The notes below the pieces were generated by a model. That model had not been told where the DNA came from, ran no database searches, and worked only from the letters and a program-made list of their open reading frames with translations. Shown here in pieces: positions 35,950-45,122 of a DNA stretch of 64,000 nt. Each line of letters starts with the position of its first letter. The stretch's first letter is position 1. The stretch comes from Streptomyces massasporeus (GTDB lineage: Bacteria; Actinomycetota; Actinomycetes; Streptomycetales; Streptomycetaceae): contig NZ_BMSE01000011.1 in assembly GCF_014648995.1 (NCBI RefSeq), positions 1-64,000 on the forward strand, read 5' to 3'. Position numbers and translations under genes: made by a program.

Positions 35950-37182
35950 ATGGCACTGCAGATCAACGCGACCAACCCCGAACACCCCGCGCTCTTGCTG
36001 GAACTGCCGTGGCACCTTCCCCTGGAGGACTGGCCCGAGGAGTACCTCGTCCCGCTGCCCCGCGGCATCTCCCGGCACGTGGTGCGCTACTCCCGCGCCG
36101 GTGACGAGGTGATCGCCGTCAAGGAGCTGGCCGAGCGGCCCGCGCTGCGCGAGTACGAGCTGTTGCGCGACCTCGACCGGATCGGCATCCCCGCGGTGGA
36201 CCCGCTGGCCGTGGTCACCGGCCGCACCGACGACAGCGGCGCCCCGCTGGAGAGCGTCCTGGTCACCCGGCACCTGGGTGGCTCGATGCCGTACCGCTCG
36301 ATGTTCGAGACGACCATGCGCCCCGCCACCATGCACCGGCTGATGGACGCGCTCGCCGTGCTCCTGGTGCGCCTGCACCTGGCCGGGTTCGCCTGGGGCG
36401 ACTGCTCGCTGTCCAACACCCTCTTCCGGCGCGACGCGGGCGCCTACGCCGCGTATCTCGTGGACGCCGAGACCGGTGACCTGCACCCGCAGCTCAGCAC
36501 CGGGCAGCGGGAGTACGACCTCGATCTCGCCCGCGTGAACATCAGCGGGGAGCTGCTGGACCTGGAGGCGTCCGGGGCGCTGCACCCGTCCGTGGACCCG
36601 ATCGAGTTCGGCATGGAGATCTGCGCCCGCTACCGCGGCCTGTGGGACGAGCTGACCCGGGCCTCCGTCTACCCGGCCGGCAAGTACCACTACATAGAAC
36701 GCCGGATCCGCCGCCTGAACGACCTCGGTTTCGACGTCGCCGAGATGCAGATCGAGCACGCCTCGAACGGCGACACGGTCAGCTTCGTGCCCAAGGTCGT
36801 CGACGCGGGCCACCACCAGCGCCAGCTTCTGCGCCTGACCGGTCTCGACACCGAGGAGAACCAGGCCCGGCGGCTGCTGAACGACCTGGAGAGCTGGATG
36901 GCGACCCAGGACGACTACGCGCCCGGCGACCCCCTCGGAGCCCGCCCCGAGGTGCTGGCCCACCGCTGGGTGCGGGAGGTGTTCCGGCCGACCGTGCGGG
37001 CCGTGCCGGTCGCACTGCGCGGTGCGATGGACCCGGCGGAGATCTACCACCAGCTCCTCGAACACCGCTGGTACATGTCCGAGCACGCCCAGCACGACAT
37101 CGGCATCGAGACCGCGGTCGAGGACTACATCGCGAACATCCTGCCCAAGGCGAGCAGGACGCTGCAGCCGACGGCGGAGTGA
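35950..37182 (+). CDS. DUF4032 kinase-like protein (LPS-kinase type)
   Basis: A 410-residue protein of the actinobacterial DUF4032 family. The N-terminal half looks like an atypical kinase: AVKELAERPALREYELL (Lys and Glu positions), WGDCSLSNTLF as catalytic loop and LVDAETGDLHPQL as metal site. The C-terminal half (about 210-400) is the DUF4032 region (LDLARVNISGELLDLE onwards). The target is unknown. It ends 13 bases before a convergent universal stress gene, with a short hairpin across the gap. Confidence 0.8.
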   Translation: MALQINATNPEHPALLLELPWHLPLEDWPEEYLVPLPRGISRHVVRYSRAGDEVIAVKELAERPALREYELLRDLDRIGIPAVDPLAVVTGRTDDSGAPLESVLVTRHLGGSMPYRSMFETTMRPATMHRLMDALAVLLVRLHLAGFAWGDCSLSNTLFRRDAGAYAAYLVDAETGDLHPQLSTGQREYDLDLARVNISGELLDLEASGALHPSVDPIEFGMEICARYRGLWDELTRASVYPAGKYHYIERRIRRLNDLGFDVAEMQIEHASNGDTVSFVPKVVDAGHHQRQLLRLTGLDTEENQARRLLNDLESWMATQDDYAPGDPLGARPEVLAHRWVREVFRPTVRAVPVALRGAMDPAEIYHQLLEHRWYMSEHAQHDIGIETAVEDYIANILPKASRTLQPTAE

Positions 37183-37199
37183 GGGGCCGGAGCCCTCAC
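37179..37199. terminator. Short bidirectional hairpin between convergent genes
   Basis: GTGAGGG (37179-37185) pairs with CCCTCAC (37193-37199) over a seven-base loop. It includes both stop codons of the flanking convergent genes. It is too short for certainty but well placed. Confidence 0.4.
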
Positions 37200-38077
37200 G
37201 CGTGGGGCACCACCGCCACCGGGCAGTCCGCGTGGTGCAGCATTCCGTGGGCCACCGAGCCGATGCGGGCCCCGGCGGCCGTGCGGTGGGCCCGGCGGCC
37301 GACCACCATCAGCTGGGCCGTCCCGGCCACCGACAGCAGCACCTGGCTCGCGCTGCCCATCTCCACGTGCTCCTCGACCGGCACGTCGGGGAAGCGTTCC
37401 CGCCACGGCCGGACCGCGGCGGCCAGGCTCTTCCTCTCGTATGGTTCCAGTCCCCCGGCCTCGTCGAGGAGCTTCAGCGAGCCCGGGCTGTAGGCGAAGA
37501 CGGGCGGCAGGTTCCAGGCGCGTACGACCCGCACGGTCGCCCCGCGCGCGGCGGCCGTCTCGAAGGCGAAGCGCAGTGCGTCGGCGCTGTCCTCCGGGTC
37601 GCCCTGCTGGCCCACGACGACCTCCCGCCCGGCGGCCTCGGACGAGGGCTGGTCGCCGGCCCGGACGAGCACCACGGGCCGGGTGGTCGCGGCGATCACC
37701 TGCTGGCCGACCGAGCCGAGCAGGAACCCGACGATGCGGCCGTGCCCGCGCGAGCCGAGGACCAGCATCTCGGCGTCCGCCGCGGCGGCGACCAGGGTGT
37801 CGGCCACCGGGCCCTCGACGACGTCGGTGGTCACCGCGAGGTCGGGATGCCGTTCGGTGACGGTCCCGACGGCCTCGGTCACCGCGCCGTGCACCCACTC
37901 GGCCTGGCTGTCCGCGTCCCCGGCGATCCCCGCCTCGATCACCTCCTGGGAGTGGACCCGCCAGGCGTGCACCACCCGGAGCGCCAAGCCGCGCCGCACC
38001 GCCTCTCGCGCCGCCCACGCCAGGGCGGCGAGGCTCTCCTGCGATCCGTCGACCCCTGCGGTGATCGGGCGTGTCAT
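37196..38077 (-). CDS. Tandem universal stress protein
   Basis: A 293-residue protein with two Usp domains (residues 1-145 and 150-293). The first starts ITAGVDGSQESLAALAWAA and carries LGSRGHGRIVGFLLGSVG, the ATP-binding glycine motif. The second carries VVVGQQGDPEDSADALRFAF at its start and VGRRAHRTAAGARIGSV at its end. Two-domain Usp proteins respond to hypoxia or growth arrest in actinobacteria. ATG 38077 has GGGGAG upstream. It is divergent from the VOC gene. Confidence 0.9.
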   Translation of the reverse strand: MTRPITAGVDGSQESLAALAWAAREAVRRGLALRVVHAWRVHSQEVIEAGIAGDADSQAEWVHGAVTEAVGTVTERHPDLAVTTDVVEGPVADTLVAAAADAEMLVLGSRGHGRIVGFLLGSVGQQVIAATTRPVVLVRAGDQPSSEAAGREVVVGQQGDPEDSADALRFAFETAAARGATVRVVRAWNLPPVFAYSPGSLKLLDEAGGLEPYERKSLAAAVRPWRERFPDVPVEEHVEMGSASQVLLSVAGTAQLMVVGRRAHRTAAGARIGSVAHGMLHHADCPVAVVPHA

Positions 38078-38129
38078 CCGGCTGTCTCCCCTCGTCGAAA
38101 ATCACTGCGTGCTCATGATCAGTCTTCAC

Positions 38130-38135
38130 TACACT
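38130..38135 (+). promoter_or_regulatory. -10 element of a probable leaderless VOC promoter
   Basis: TACACT (TANNNT) lies exactly six bases before ATG 38142, and no ribosome binding site is present. No convincing -35 is seen. Confidence 0.4.
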
Positions 38136-38141
38136 GCGCGC

Positions 38142-38495
38142 ATGTCACTCGAGTGGGAACAGGTAATGGTGGACTCGGCCGATCCCGAGACGCTCGGGCG
38201 CTGGTGGGCCGAGGCTCTGGGCTGGGTGGTGGTGAACGACGAACCCGACGAGTTCGAGATCCGGCCCACCCCGGACCGGACGCCGGGACTGCTCTTCACT
38301 TCGGTGCCCGAGCGTAAGAAGATCAAGAACCGTCTCCACCTCGATTTCCGGCCCGACGACCAGAAGGCCGAGGTGGCGCGGCTGCTGGCGCTCGGCGCCC
38401 GGCACGCCGACATCGGGCAGGGCGAACAGCCGTGGGTGACGCTCGCCGACCCGGAGGGCAACGAGTTCTGCGTGCTGGGGGCCTTCCACAGCTGA
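38142..38495 (+). CDS. VOC-superfamily (glyoxalase-like) protein
   Basis: A 117-residue single-domain vicinal-oxygen-chelate protein. Visible are QVMVDSADPETLGRWWAEAL at the start, a metal-type His in NRLHLDFRP, and TLADPEGNEFCVL at the end, where the Glu would be a metal ligand. It probably forms a dimer. Whether it is an enzyme or a binding protein is unclear. It is divergent from the Usp gene and may be leaderless. Confidence 0.85.
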   Translation: MSLEWEQVMVDSADPETLGRWWAEALGWVVVNDEPDEFEIRPTPDRTPGLLFTSVPERKKIKNRLHLDFRPDDQKAEVARLLALGARHADIGQGEQPWVTLADPEGNEFCVLGAFHS

Positions 38496-38601
38496 TCCCC
38501 GTATCCGGGCGCTGCGCGGCGATCGAACATACGATGGGCGGAGGTCGGCGCGGTGCTCCGGGGCGCCGTGCCGTGAGTCGACCGCCCGGCGTGGGGGACG
38601 T

Positions 38602-40278
38602 ATGGCACAGGCCGCCGATACGGCGCGGACCGTCATCATGACCGTGGACGACGACCCGGGTGTCTCCCGGGCCGTGGCCCGGGACCTGAGGCGGCGGTAC
38701 GGCGCGTCGTACCGGATCGTGCGGGCGGAGTCCGGCGCGTCCGCGCTGGACGCGCTGCGCGAGCTGAAGCTGCGCGGCGATCTCGTGGCGGTGATCCTGG
38801 CCGACTACCGGATGCCGCAGATGAACGGCATCGAGTTCCTCGAACAGGCCCTGGACGTCTACCCGGGCGCCCGGCGCGTGCTGCTGACCGCGTACGCGGA
38901 CACCAACGCCGCGATCGACGCGATCAACGTCGTCGACCTCGACCACTACCTCCTCAAACCGTGGGACCCGCCCGAGGAGAAGCTGTACCCGGTCCTCGAC
39001 GACCTGCTCCAGGCGTGGAAGACCAGTGACTTCCGGCCCGTGCCCAGTACCAAGGTCGTGGGGCACCGGTGGTCGTCGCGCTCCTCGGACGTGCGGGAGT
39101 TCCTGGCCCGCAACCAGGTGCCGTACCGCTGGTACTCCGCCGACGAGCCCGAGGGGCGGCGGCTGCTGGCCGCGGCCGGCGAGGACGGGATGCGACTGCC
39201 GGTGGTGATCACGCCGGACGGATCACCGCTGGTCGAGCCGGAGGCCGTGGACCTCGCCGCCCGGGTCGGTCTGGCGACGACCCCGACGGCCGACTTCTAC
39301 GACCTGGTCGTCATCGGCGGCGGCCCGGCCGGGCTCGGCGCGGCGGTCTACGGCGCCTCCGAAGGGCTGCGGACCGTGCTGGTGGAGCGGTCGGCGACCG
39401 GCGGGCAGGCGGGGCAGAGCTCGCGCATCGAGAACTACCTGGGCTTCCCCGACGGCGTGTCGGGGGCGCAGCTCACCGACCGGGCGCGGCGGCAGGCGTC
39501 GAAGTTCGGCGCCGAGATCCTCACCGCCCGCGAGGTGACGGCCCTGGAGGTCAACGGCGCCGCGCGGATCGTGCGGTTCTCCGACGGCTCGGCGGTCGCC
39601 GCGCACAGCGTGATCCTGGCGACCGGCGTGTCCTACCGGCAGCTGGCGGCGCCCGGCTGCGAGGACCTGACCGGCTGCGGCCTGTACTACGGGTCCGCCC
39701 TGACGGAGGCCCCGTCCTGCCAGGACCAGGACGTGTACATCGTCGGAGGCGCCAACTCCGCCGGGCAGGCGGCCATGTACCTGTCCCGGGGCGCCAAGTC
39801 GGTGACCCTGCTGGTGCGCGGCGAGTCGCTGTCGGCGTCGATGTCGCACTACCTGATCCAGCAGATCGAGGAGTCCCCCAACATCCAGGTCCGGTCCCGC
39901 ACGGTCGTGGAGGCCGCGCACGGCGACGGCCACCTGGAGCGGCTGACCCTGCGGGACGCGGACAGCGGACAGACCGAACAGGTCGACGCGCAGTGGGTGT
40001 TCGTGTTCATCGGCGCGGCCCCGCTGACCGGCTGGCTGGACGGCACGGTGCTGCGGGACGAGCGCGGGTTCATCCTCGCCGGGCCCGACCTGAGCGCGGA
40101 CGGCCGCCCGCCGGAGGGCTGGGAGCTGGACCGGCCGCCGTACCACCTCGAGACCAACGTGCCCGGCGTGTTCGTGGCGGGCGACGCCCGCTCCGAGTCC
40201 GCCAAGCGGGTCGCGTCCGCCGTCGGAGAGGGAGCCATGGCCGTGATGCTCGTCCACCGGTACCTGGAGCAGTCATGA
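38602..40278 (+). CDS. Response regulator fused to thioredoxin-reductase-like flavoprotein
   Basis: A 558-residue fusion. Residues 1-130 are a receiver domain (IMTVDDDPGVSRAVARDL, phosphoacceptor Asp68 in LADYRMPQMNG, and Lys in LLKPWD). Residues 150-225 are a thioredoxin/glutaredoxin-like segment (FLARNQVPYRWYSADE, LPVVITPDGSPLVEP). Residues 230-558 are TrxB-like with DLVVIGGGPAGLGAAVYGAS, VYIVGGANSAGQAAMYLS and GVFVAGDARSES. The CxxC expected near YYGSALTEA is absent. The stop overlaps the kinase start (ATGA). This signalling fusion is known in actinobacteria; how phosphorylation affects the flavoprotein is unknown. Confidence 0.88.
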   Translation: MAQAADTARTVIMTVDDDPGVSRAVARDLRRRYGASYRIVRAESGASALDALRELKLRGDLVAVILADYRMPQMNGIEFLEQALDVYPGARRVLLTAYADTNAAIDAINVVDLDHYLLKPWDPPEEKLYPVLDDLLQAWKTSDFRPVPSTKVVGHRWSSRSSDVREFLARNQVPYRWYSADEPEGRRLLAAAGEDGMRLPVVITPDGSPLVEPEAVDLAARVGLATTPTADFYDLVVIGGGPAGLGAAVYGASEGLRTVLVERSATGGQAGQSSRIENYLGFPDGVSGAQLTDRARRQASKFGAEILTAREVTALEVNGAARIVRFSDGSAVAAHSVILATGVSYRQLAAPGCEDLTGCGLYYGSALTEAPSCQDQDVYIVGGANSAGQAAMYLSRGAKSVTLLVRGESLSASMSHYLIQQIEESPNIQVRSRTVVEAAHGDGHLERLTLRDADSGQTEQVDAQWVFVFIGAAPLTGWLDGTVLRDERGFILAGPDLSADGRPPEGWELDRPPYHLETNVPGVFVAGDARSESAKRVASAVGEGAMAVMLVHRYLEQS

Positions 40279-41720
40279 GCGGGCAGTCGGTGCCGTGCAA
40301 CCCGCAGGAGATCGGCGCGCTGTTCCTGTTCGAGAAGCTCACGCCCGAGCAGCTCGGCAGGCTGTGCAGCGAGGGGCGGGTGGAGCGCTTCGAGCCCGGG
40401 CCGGTGTACACGGAGGGCGAGCCCGCCACCTGCTTCTACGTGATGCTCGAAGGTTCGGTGGTGCTGTACCGCCGGGTCGGCGGGGACGACGTGGAGGTGA
40501 CCCGGACCTCCCAGCGGGGGGTGTACGCGGGATCCATGCAGGCGTACCTGGGCGACCGTGTGCGGCAGGTCTACAACAACTCCATGCGCGTCACGGAGCC
40601 GACGCGGTTCTTCGTGCTGCCCGCCGACACCTTCGCGGGCATCATGCAGGAGTGGTTCCCGATGGCCGTGCATCTGCTGGAGGGGCTGTTCTTCGGTTCG
40701 AAGAGCACCCAGCGGGCGATCGGGCAGCGCGAACGTCTGCTGGCGCTGGGCTCGTTGTCCGCCGGCCTGACGCACGAGCTCAACAATCCGGCCGCGGCGG
40801 CCGTCCGGGCGACCGCGACCCTGCGGGAGCGGGTCGGCAAGATGCGCCACAAGCTGGCGATCATCGCGCAGGGTTCCTACTCCCCCGAGGTCATGGCCAA
40901 CCTCATCGACATCCAGGAGCGCACGGCCGAACGGGTCGCGAAGGCACCGGGCTTGAGTCCGCTGGAGGCGTCCGACCGCGAGGACGCCGTGACCGACTGG
41001 CTGGACGACCAGGGCATCCCGGAGGGCTGGCGGATCGCGCCCACGTTCGTGCAGGCCGGTCTCGACGTGGACTGGCTGGAGCAGATCGCGGCGGCGGTGG
41101 ACGAGGACATCCTGCCCAGCGCGATCGGGTGGCTCAACTACACCGTCGAGACCGAGCTGCTGATGGACGAGATCAACGACTCGACCACCCGCATCTCGCA
41201 CCTCGTCGACGCGGCGAAGCAGTACTCGCAGCTCGACCGGGCGCCCTTCCAGAACGCCGACGTGCACGAACTCCTCGACTCCACCCTGCTGATGCTGTCG
41301 GGCAAGATCGGCAAGCAGATCAAGGTCGTCAAGGACTACGACCGAACGCTGCCGAAAATCCCCGCCTACCCCGCCGAACTCAACCAGGTGTGGACGAACC
41401 TCATCGACAACGCGGTCGCGGCGATGAACAGCGCGGGCGGGGAGGGGACGTTGACCGTGCGGACGGCCCCCGACCACGACCGGCTGCTGGTGGAGTTCCG
41501 TGACACGGGCGTCGGAATCCCGGCGGAGGACCGGGGGCGGATCTTCGACCCCTTCTTCACCACCAAGCCGGTGGGTGAGGGGACCGGGCTCGGACTCGAC
41601 ATCTCCTGGCGGATCGTGGTCAACAAGCACCACGGGAGCATCCAGGTGGAGTCGGAGCCGGGGGACACGCGTTTCCAAGTACTGCTTCCGCTGACGGCGG
41701 TCGAGGAGGAGTCTGCATGA
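40275..41720 (+). CDS. Histidine kinase with N-terminal cNMP-binding-like domain
   Basis: A 481-residue cytosolic sensor kinase. Residues about 10-140 form a cyclic-nucleotide-binding-like domain (PVYTEGEPATCFYVMLEGSV). The phosphoacceptor His167 lies in LTHELNNPAAAA. A long helical insert (about 190-330) follows, then HATPase_c with NLIDNAVAAM, DTGVGIPAED and GTGLGLDISWRIV. There is no membrane segment. It overlaps the response-regulator gene by four bases and the zinc-finger gene by four, so the three form one unit. The partner is surely the fused regulator. Confidence 0.88.
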   Translation: MSGQSVPCNPQEIGALFLFEKLTPEQLGRLCSEGRVERFEPGPVYTEGEPATCFYVMLEGSVVLYRRVGGDDVEVTRTSQRGVYAGSMQAYLGDRVRQVYNNSMRVTEPTRFFVLPADTFAGIMQEWFPMAVHLLEGLFFGSKSTQRAIGQRERLLALGSLSAGLTHELNNPAAAAVRATATLRERVGKMRHKLAIIAQGSYSPEVMANLIDIQERTAERVAKAPGLSPLEASDREDAVTDWLDDQGIPEGWRIAPTFVQAGLDVDWLEQIAAAVDEDILPSAIGWLNYTVETELLMDEINDSTTRISHLVDAAKQYSQLDRAPFQNADVHELLDSTLLMLSGKIGKQIKVVKDYDRTLPKIPAYPAELNQVWTNLIDNAVAAMNSAGGEGTLTVRTAPDHDRLLVEFRDTGVGIPAEDRGRIFDPFFTTKPVGEGTGLGLDISWRIVVNKHHGSIQVESEPGDTRFQVLLPLTAVEEESA

Positions 41721-42070
41721 GTGGCGAGAACGGCATCGACCCGAGCGTGCCGCCGAGCGGCAGCGGGTGCGCGGAGTGTGATGCGGCCGGGGGGTGGTGG
41801 TTCCACCTGCGGCGGTGTGCGCAGTGCGGGCACGTGGGATGTTGTGACAGTTCACCGGCGAAGCACGCGACGGGGCATTTCCGGGAGACCGGGCATCCCC
41901 TGGTGCAGAGCTTCGAGCCGGGTGAGGACTGGTACTGGGACTATGCGACGAACGAGTTGTACGAGGGCGGGCCGGAGCTGGCCGCGCCGGTGAGTCATCC
42001 GGCCGATCAGCCCGCGCCGGGGCCGGCGGGACGGGTGCCGGCGGACTGGGCGAAGGTGTTGCGGGCCTAG
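41717..42070 (+). CDS. UBP-type zinc finger protein
   Basis: A 117-residue protein with a ZnF-UBP domain: GCAECDAAGGWWFHLRRCAQ, CGHVGCCDSSPAKHATGHF and TGHPLVQSFEPGEDWYW contain the conserved Cys and His ligands. In bacteria this domain is often paired with redox or signalling proteins, here with the flavoprotein-kinase operon (ATGA overlap). A proline/alanine-rich tail follows. Eukaryotic versions bind ubiquitin C-termini; the bacterial ligand is unknown to me. Confidence 0.88.
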   Translation: MSGENGIDPSVPPSGSGCAECDAAGGWWFHLRRCAQCGHVGCCDSSPAKHATGHFRETGHPLVQSFEPGEDWYWDYATNELYEGGPELAAPVSHPADQPAPGPAGRVPADWAKVLRA

Positions 42071-42182
42071 GAGCTCGAGGCTGTCCCGCCGATGCGTGGC
42101 AGCAGGTGGTAGGTGGTCGGGCGCGGCCACGCGGCGGAGCCGCACAATGTCACTGTCCCGCGCCCCCAGGAGAGTTGGTCGA

Positions 42183-45122
42183 GTGCCCCGGATTTCATTC
42201 ATCACGCCGGTCGTAGGACGGGAAGCCGAACTCGATCGGCTCTCGGGCCTGCTGAAACGCGCACGGGCCGGCGAGGCGCGGGCCGTGCTTCTCGCCGGAG
42301 ACGCCGGCGTCGGCAAGACGCGGTTGCTGGACGAGATCTCCGGGCGCGCCCGGGACGACGGGATGACCGTGGTCACCGGGCACTGCGTGGATCTCGGCGA
42401 CGTCGGGCTGCCCTATCTGCCGTTCACCGAGATTCTCGGGGTGCTTGCCGCCGACGAGCGGTTCGCCGGCGCTCTCGCCGCCCATCCCGTGGTCGAGCGG
42501 CTGCTGGGGGCCGGGTCCGACTCCGTGCGGGACGTGGACGGGCGGTTGCGGCTCTTCGAGGGGATGGCGGGGCTGCTGGCCGAGGTCGCCGAGGTCGCGC
42601 CGCTGCTGCTCGTCCTGGAGGACCTGCACTGGGCGGATCAGTCGTCGCGGGACCTGCTGCGGTTCCTCCTCGGCCGGGGCGTGCTGCGGCACCGGCTGGC
42701 GGTCTTCGCCTCGTACCGGGCCGACGACCTGCACCGCCGGCATCCGCTGCGGCCGCTGCTCGCGGAGCTGATACGGCTGCCCCCGGTCGAGCGGCTGGAG
42801 CTGCGGCCGCTGGCCGATGCCGACGTGGACCGGCTGGTGCGGGCCCTGGAGCCCGGGCCGCTGCCCGACGCCACGGTGCGCCGGATCGTGGAACGGGCCG
42901 AGGGGAACGCCTTCTACGCGGAGGAGTTGCTCGCCGCGACCGACACGCAGTCGGGCGGGGTGCCCAGCGGGCTCGCCGATGTGCTGCTGATCCGTTTCGA
43001 GCAGCTGTCCGAGACCGCGCAGCAGGTGCTGCGGACCGCCGCCGTCGCCGGACGCCGGGTGGAACACGACCTGCTGCGGGAGGCGGTGGGGCTGCCGGAG
43101 GCGGAGCTGGAGTCGGCGCTGCGGGAGTCGGTCGGGCGGCAGTTGCTCGTCGCCGGGGACGACGACACCTACTCCTTCCGGCACGCCCTCGCCCGTGAGG
43201 CCGTCTACGCCGATCTGCTGCCCGGGGAGCGGGCGCGTCTGCACGGCGCGTTCGCACGGCTGCTCGCCGGGCGCGGGCACCTCGCCGAGAGTGCCGCCGA
43301 GCGCGCCCACCACTACCGGGAGAGCCACGACCTCGCCGAGGCGCTGGCCGCGTCCCTGGAGGCCGCCGATCACGCCCAGCGGGTCGGGGCGCCGGCCGAG
43401 GAGCAGCGGCACCTCGAAACGGCCCTGGACCTGTGGGCGGCGGTGGACCCCGCGAGTCGGCCGTCGGGCGGGGGCGTCGACCGGGTCACGCTGACGCTGC
43501 GGGCCTCGGCGGCCGCCGCGCACGCCGGTCGGCTGCACCGCGCGGTCGCCCTCACCCGGTCCGCGCTGGCCGAGCTCGGCCAGGACGCCGACTCCGAACT
43601 CGCCGCGCGGGTCCGCTACACCCTCGCGGGGAACCTGCTGAGCGTGGACAGCCAGACGGCCGCGTTCGCCTACAGCAGCGAGGCCCTGGCGATGATCCCG
43701 GAGGAACCTCCGTCGCGCACGTGGGTGTGGGCGGCGGCCACGCATGTCCTGGCCGCACGCCACGTCGGGGAGAACGAGACCGCGCTGCGGGTCGCCCGCC
43801 GGGCCCTGGCCGTGGCGGAACACCTGGGGGTGACCGACGCCCGGGCGGACCTGCTGATCTCACTGGCCGTTTTCGACGGGGCGGGGCGGCGCGGCCCGGA
43901 GGGCCGCGAGCGGCTGGTCAAGGCCCGTGACCTGGCCCGGAGTTCGGGCAACGCACCCGTGGAGCTGCGGGCCCTGTTCAACCTGGCGATGGGCTGCTAC
44001 GAGTCCGGTGCCCTGTCGGAGTGCGTGCCCTGGCTGACCGAGGGCCTGGACCGGGCCCGGCAGGCCGGGCTGCTGTCCTCGACGTACCCGCTGGAGATGC
44101 GGTACCTGCGGCTGCTGGTGCTGCATGTGCTGGGCCGTTGGGACGAGTGCCTGCGCGCGGCGGCGGCCGATGACCCCGAGGTGCCGCAGACGGCCGGCGG
44201 CTACACGGTCGGTCCCGCACTGTACGTGGCGCTGGCGCGTGGCGATCTGGGAGCCGCCGACCGGGCACGTGCGCTGCTGGAGGGCCCCTTCGACTGGATG
44301 GCCACCCTGGTGGCGGGCATCGTGCTCACCGACGCCGCGGCACTGCGTGGCGATCCCGAGGACGCGGTGCGGTGGATGCGGTCCACGGTCACGGCCCTGG
44401 CCGACGAGGCGGTCCCCCGCCCGGGCGTGACGGTCCGGCTCGCCGCCTTGGCGCTGTCCGCGGTGGCCGACGCGGCCACCGGGCTGCGGCTGACCGGTGA
44501 CGAGGCGGGGGCCCGCCGGTGGAGCGACACCGCGACCGAACTGGTGGAACAGGCGCGGGCCGTCGCCACGCACGGCGAGGACGGCACACCCCAGGGGCCG
44601 GAGGGGCAGGCCTGGCTGGCCCGGGCGGAGGCGGAGTGGATCCGGGCCACCGAGGGGCCGGACGCGGCGGCCTGGTCGGAGGCGGTGACGGCGTTCGGCT
44701 ACGGCGATGTCTACGAGCTGGCGCGCTGCCGTGTGCGGTACGCCGAGGCTCTGGTGGCGGCGGGGCGTCGCGAGGAGGCGGCCGCCGAGGCCCGGGCGGT
44801 CCGTGAGACCGCCGACGACCTCGGCGCCACGCCGCTGCGGGAGCAGGTGGACGCGCTGGTGCGGCGCGGCCGGCTGTCCGACGCCTCGGGCGACGACGAC
44901 CGGGCCGGCACGCTCACGGCGCGCGAGCATGACGTGCTGCGGCTGCTCGCCCTCGGCCGCAGCAACCGGCAGATCGGCGAGGAGCTGTTCATCAGCGGCA
45001 AGACCGCGAGCGTTCACGTCTCCAACATCCTCGCCAAGCTGGGCGCGTCGAGCCGCGGCGAGGCCGTGGCGATCGCCTACCGCGAGGGCCTGATCACCCC
45101 GGAGCCCTCGGCGTCCGGCTGA
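42183..45122 (+). CDS. Large LuxR-family ATPase regulator
   Basis: A 979-residue LAL/MalT-like regulator. Walker A is LLAGDAGVGKTRLL and Walker B is LLLVLEDLHWAD, in an AAA ATPase region (residues about 10-270). A long TPR-like helical middle (about 370-850) follows. The C-terminal LuxR HTH (LTAREHDVLRLLALG, NRQIGEELFISGKTASVHV) ends the protein. GTG 42183 places MPRISFITPVVGRE at the start, with AGGAG ten bases upstream. Its last 29 bases overlap the convergent SGNH gene. The target is unknown. Confidence 0.88.
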   Translation: MPRISFITPVVGREAELDRLSGLLKRARAGEARAVLLAGDAGVGKTRLLDEISGRARDDGMTVVTGHCVDLGDVGLPYLPFTEILGVLAADERFAGALAAHPVVERLLGAGSDSVRDVDGRLRLFEGMAGLLAEVAEVAPLLLVLEDLHWADQSSRDLLRFLLGRGVLRHRLAVFASYRADDLHRRHPLRPLLAELIRLPPVERLELRPLADADVDRLVRALEPGPLPDATVRRIVERAEGNAFYAEELLAATDTQSGGVPSGLADVLLIRFEQLSETAQQVLRTAAVAGRRVEHDLLREAVGLPEAELESALRESVGRQLLVAGDDDTYSFRHALAREAVYADLLPGERARLHGAFARLLAGRGHLAESAAERAHHYRESHDLAEALAASLEAADHAQRVGAPAEEQRHLETALDLWAAVDPASRPSGGGVDRVTLTLRASAAAAHAGRLHRAVALTRSALAELGQDADSELAARVRYTLAGNLLSVDSQTAAFAYSSEALAMIPEEPPSRTWVWAAATHVLAARHVGENETALRVARRALAVAEHLGVTDARADLLISLAVFDGAGRRGPEGRERLVKARDLARSSGNAPVELRALFNLAMGCYESGALSECVPWLTEGLDRARQAGLLSSTYPLEMRYLRLLVLHVLGRWDECLRAAAADDPEVPQTAGGYTVGPALYVALARGDLGAADRARALLEGPFDWMATLVAGIVLTDAAALRGDPEDAVRWMRSTVTALADEAVPRPGVTVRLAALALSAVADAATGLRLTGDEAGARRWSDTATELVEQARAVATHGEDGTPQGPEGQAWLARAEAEWIRATEGPDAAAWSEAVTAFGYGDVYELARCRVRYAEALVAAGRREEAAAEARAVRETADDLGATPLREQVDALVRRGRLSDASGDDDRAGTLTAREHDVLRLLALGRSNRQIGEELFISGKTASVHVSNILAKLGASSRGEAVAIAYREGLITPEPSASG

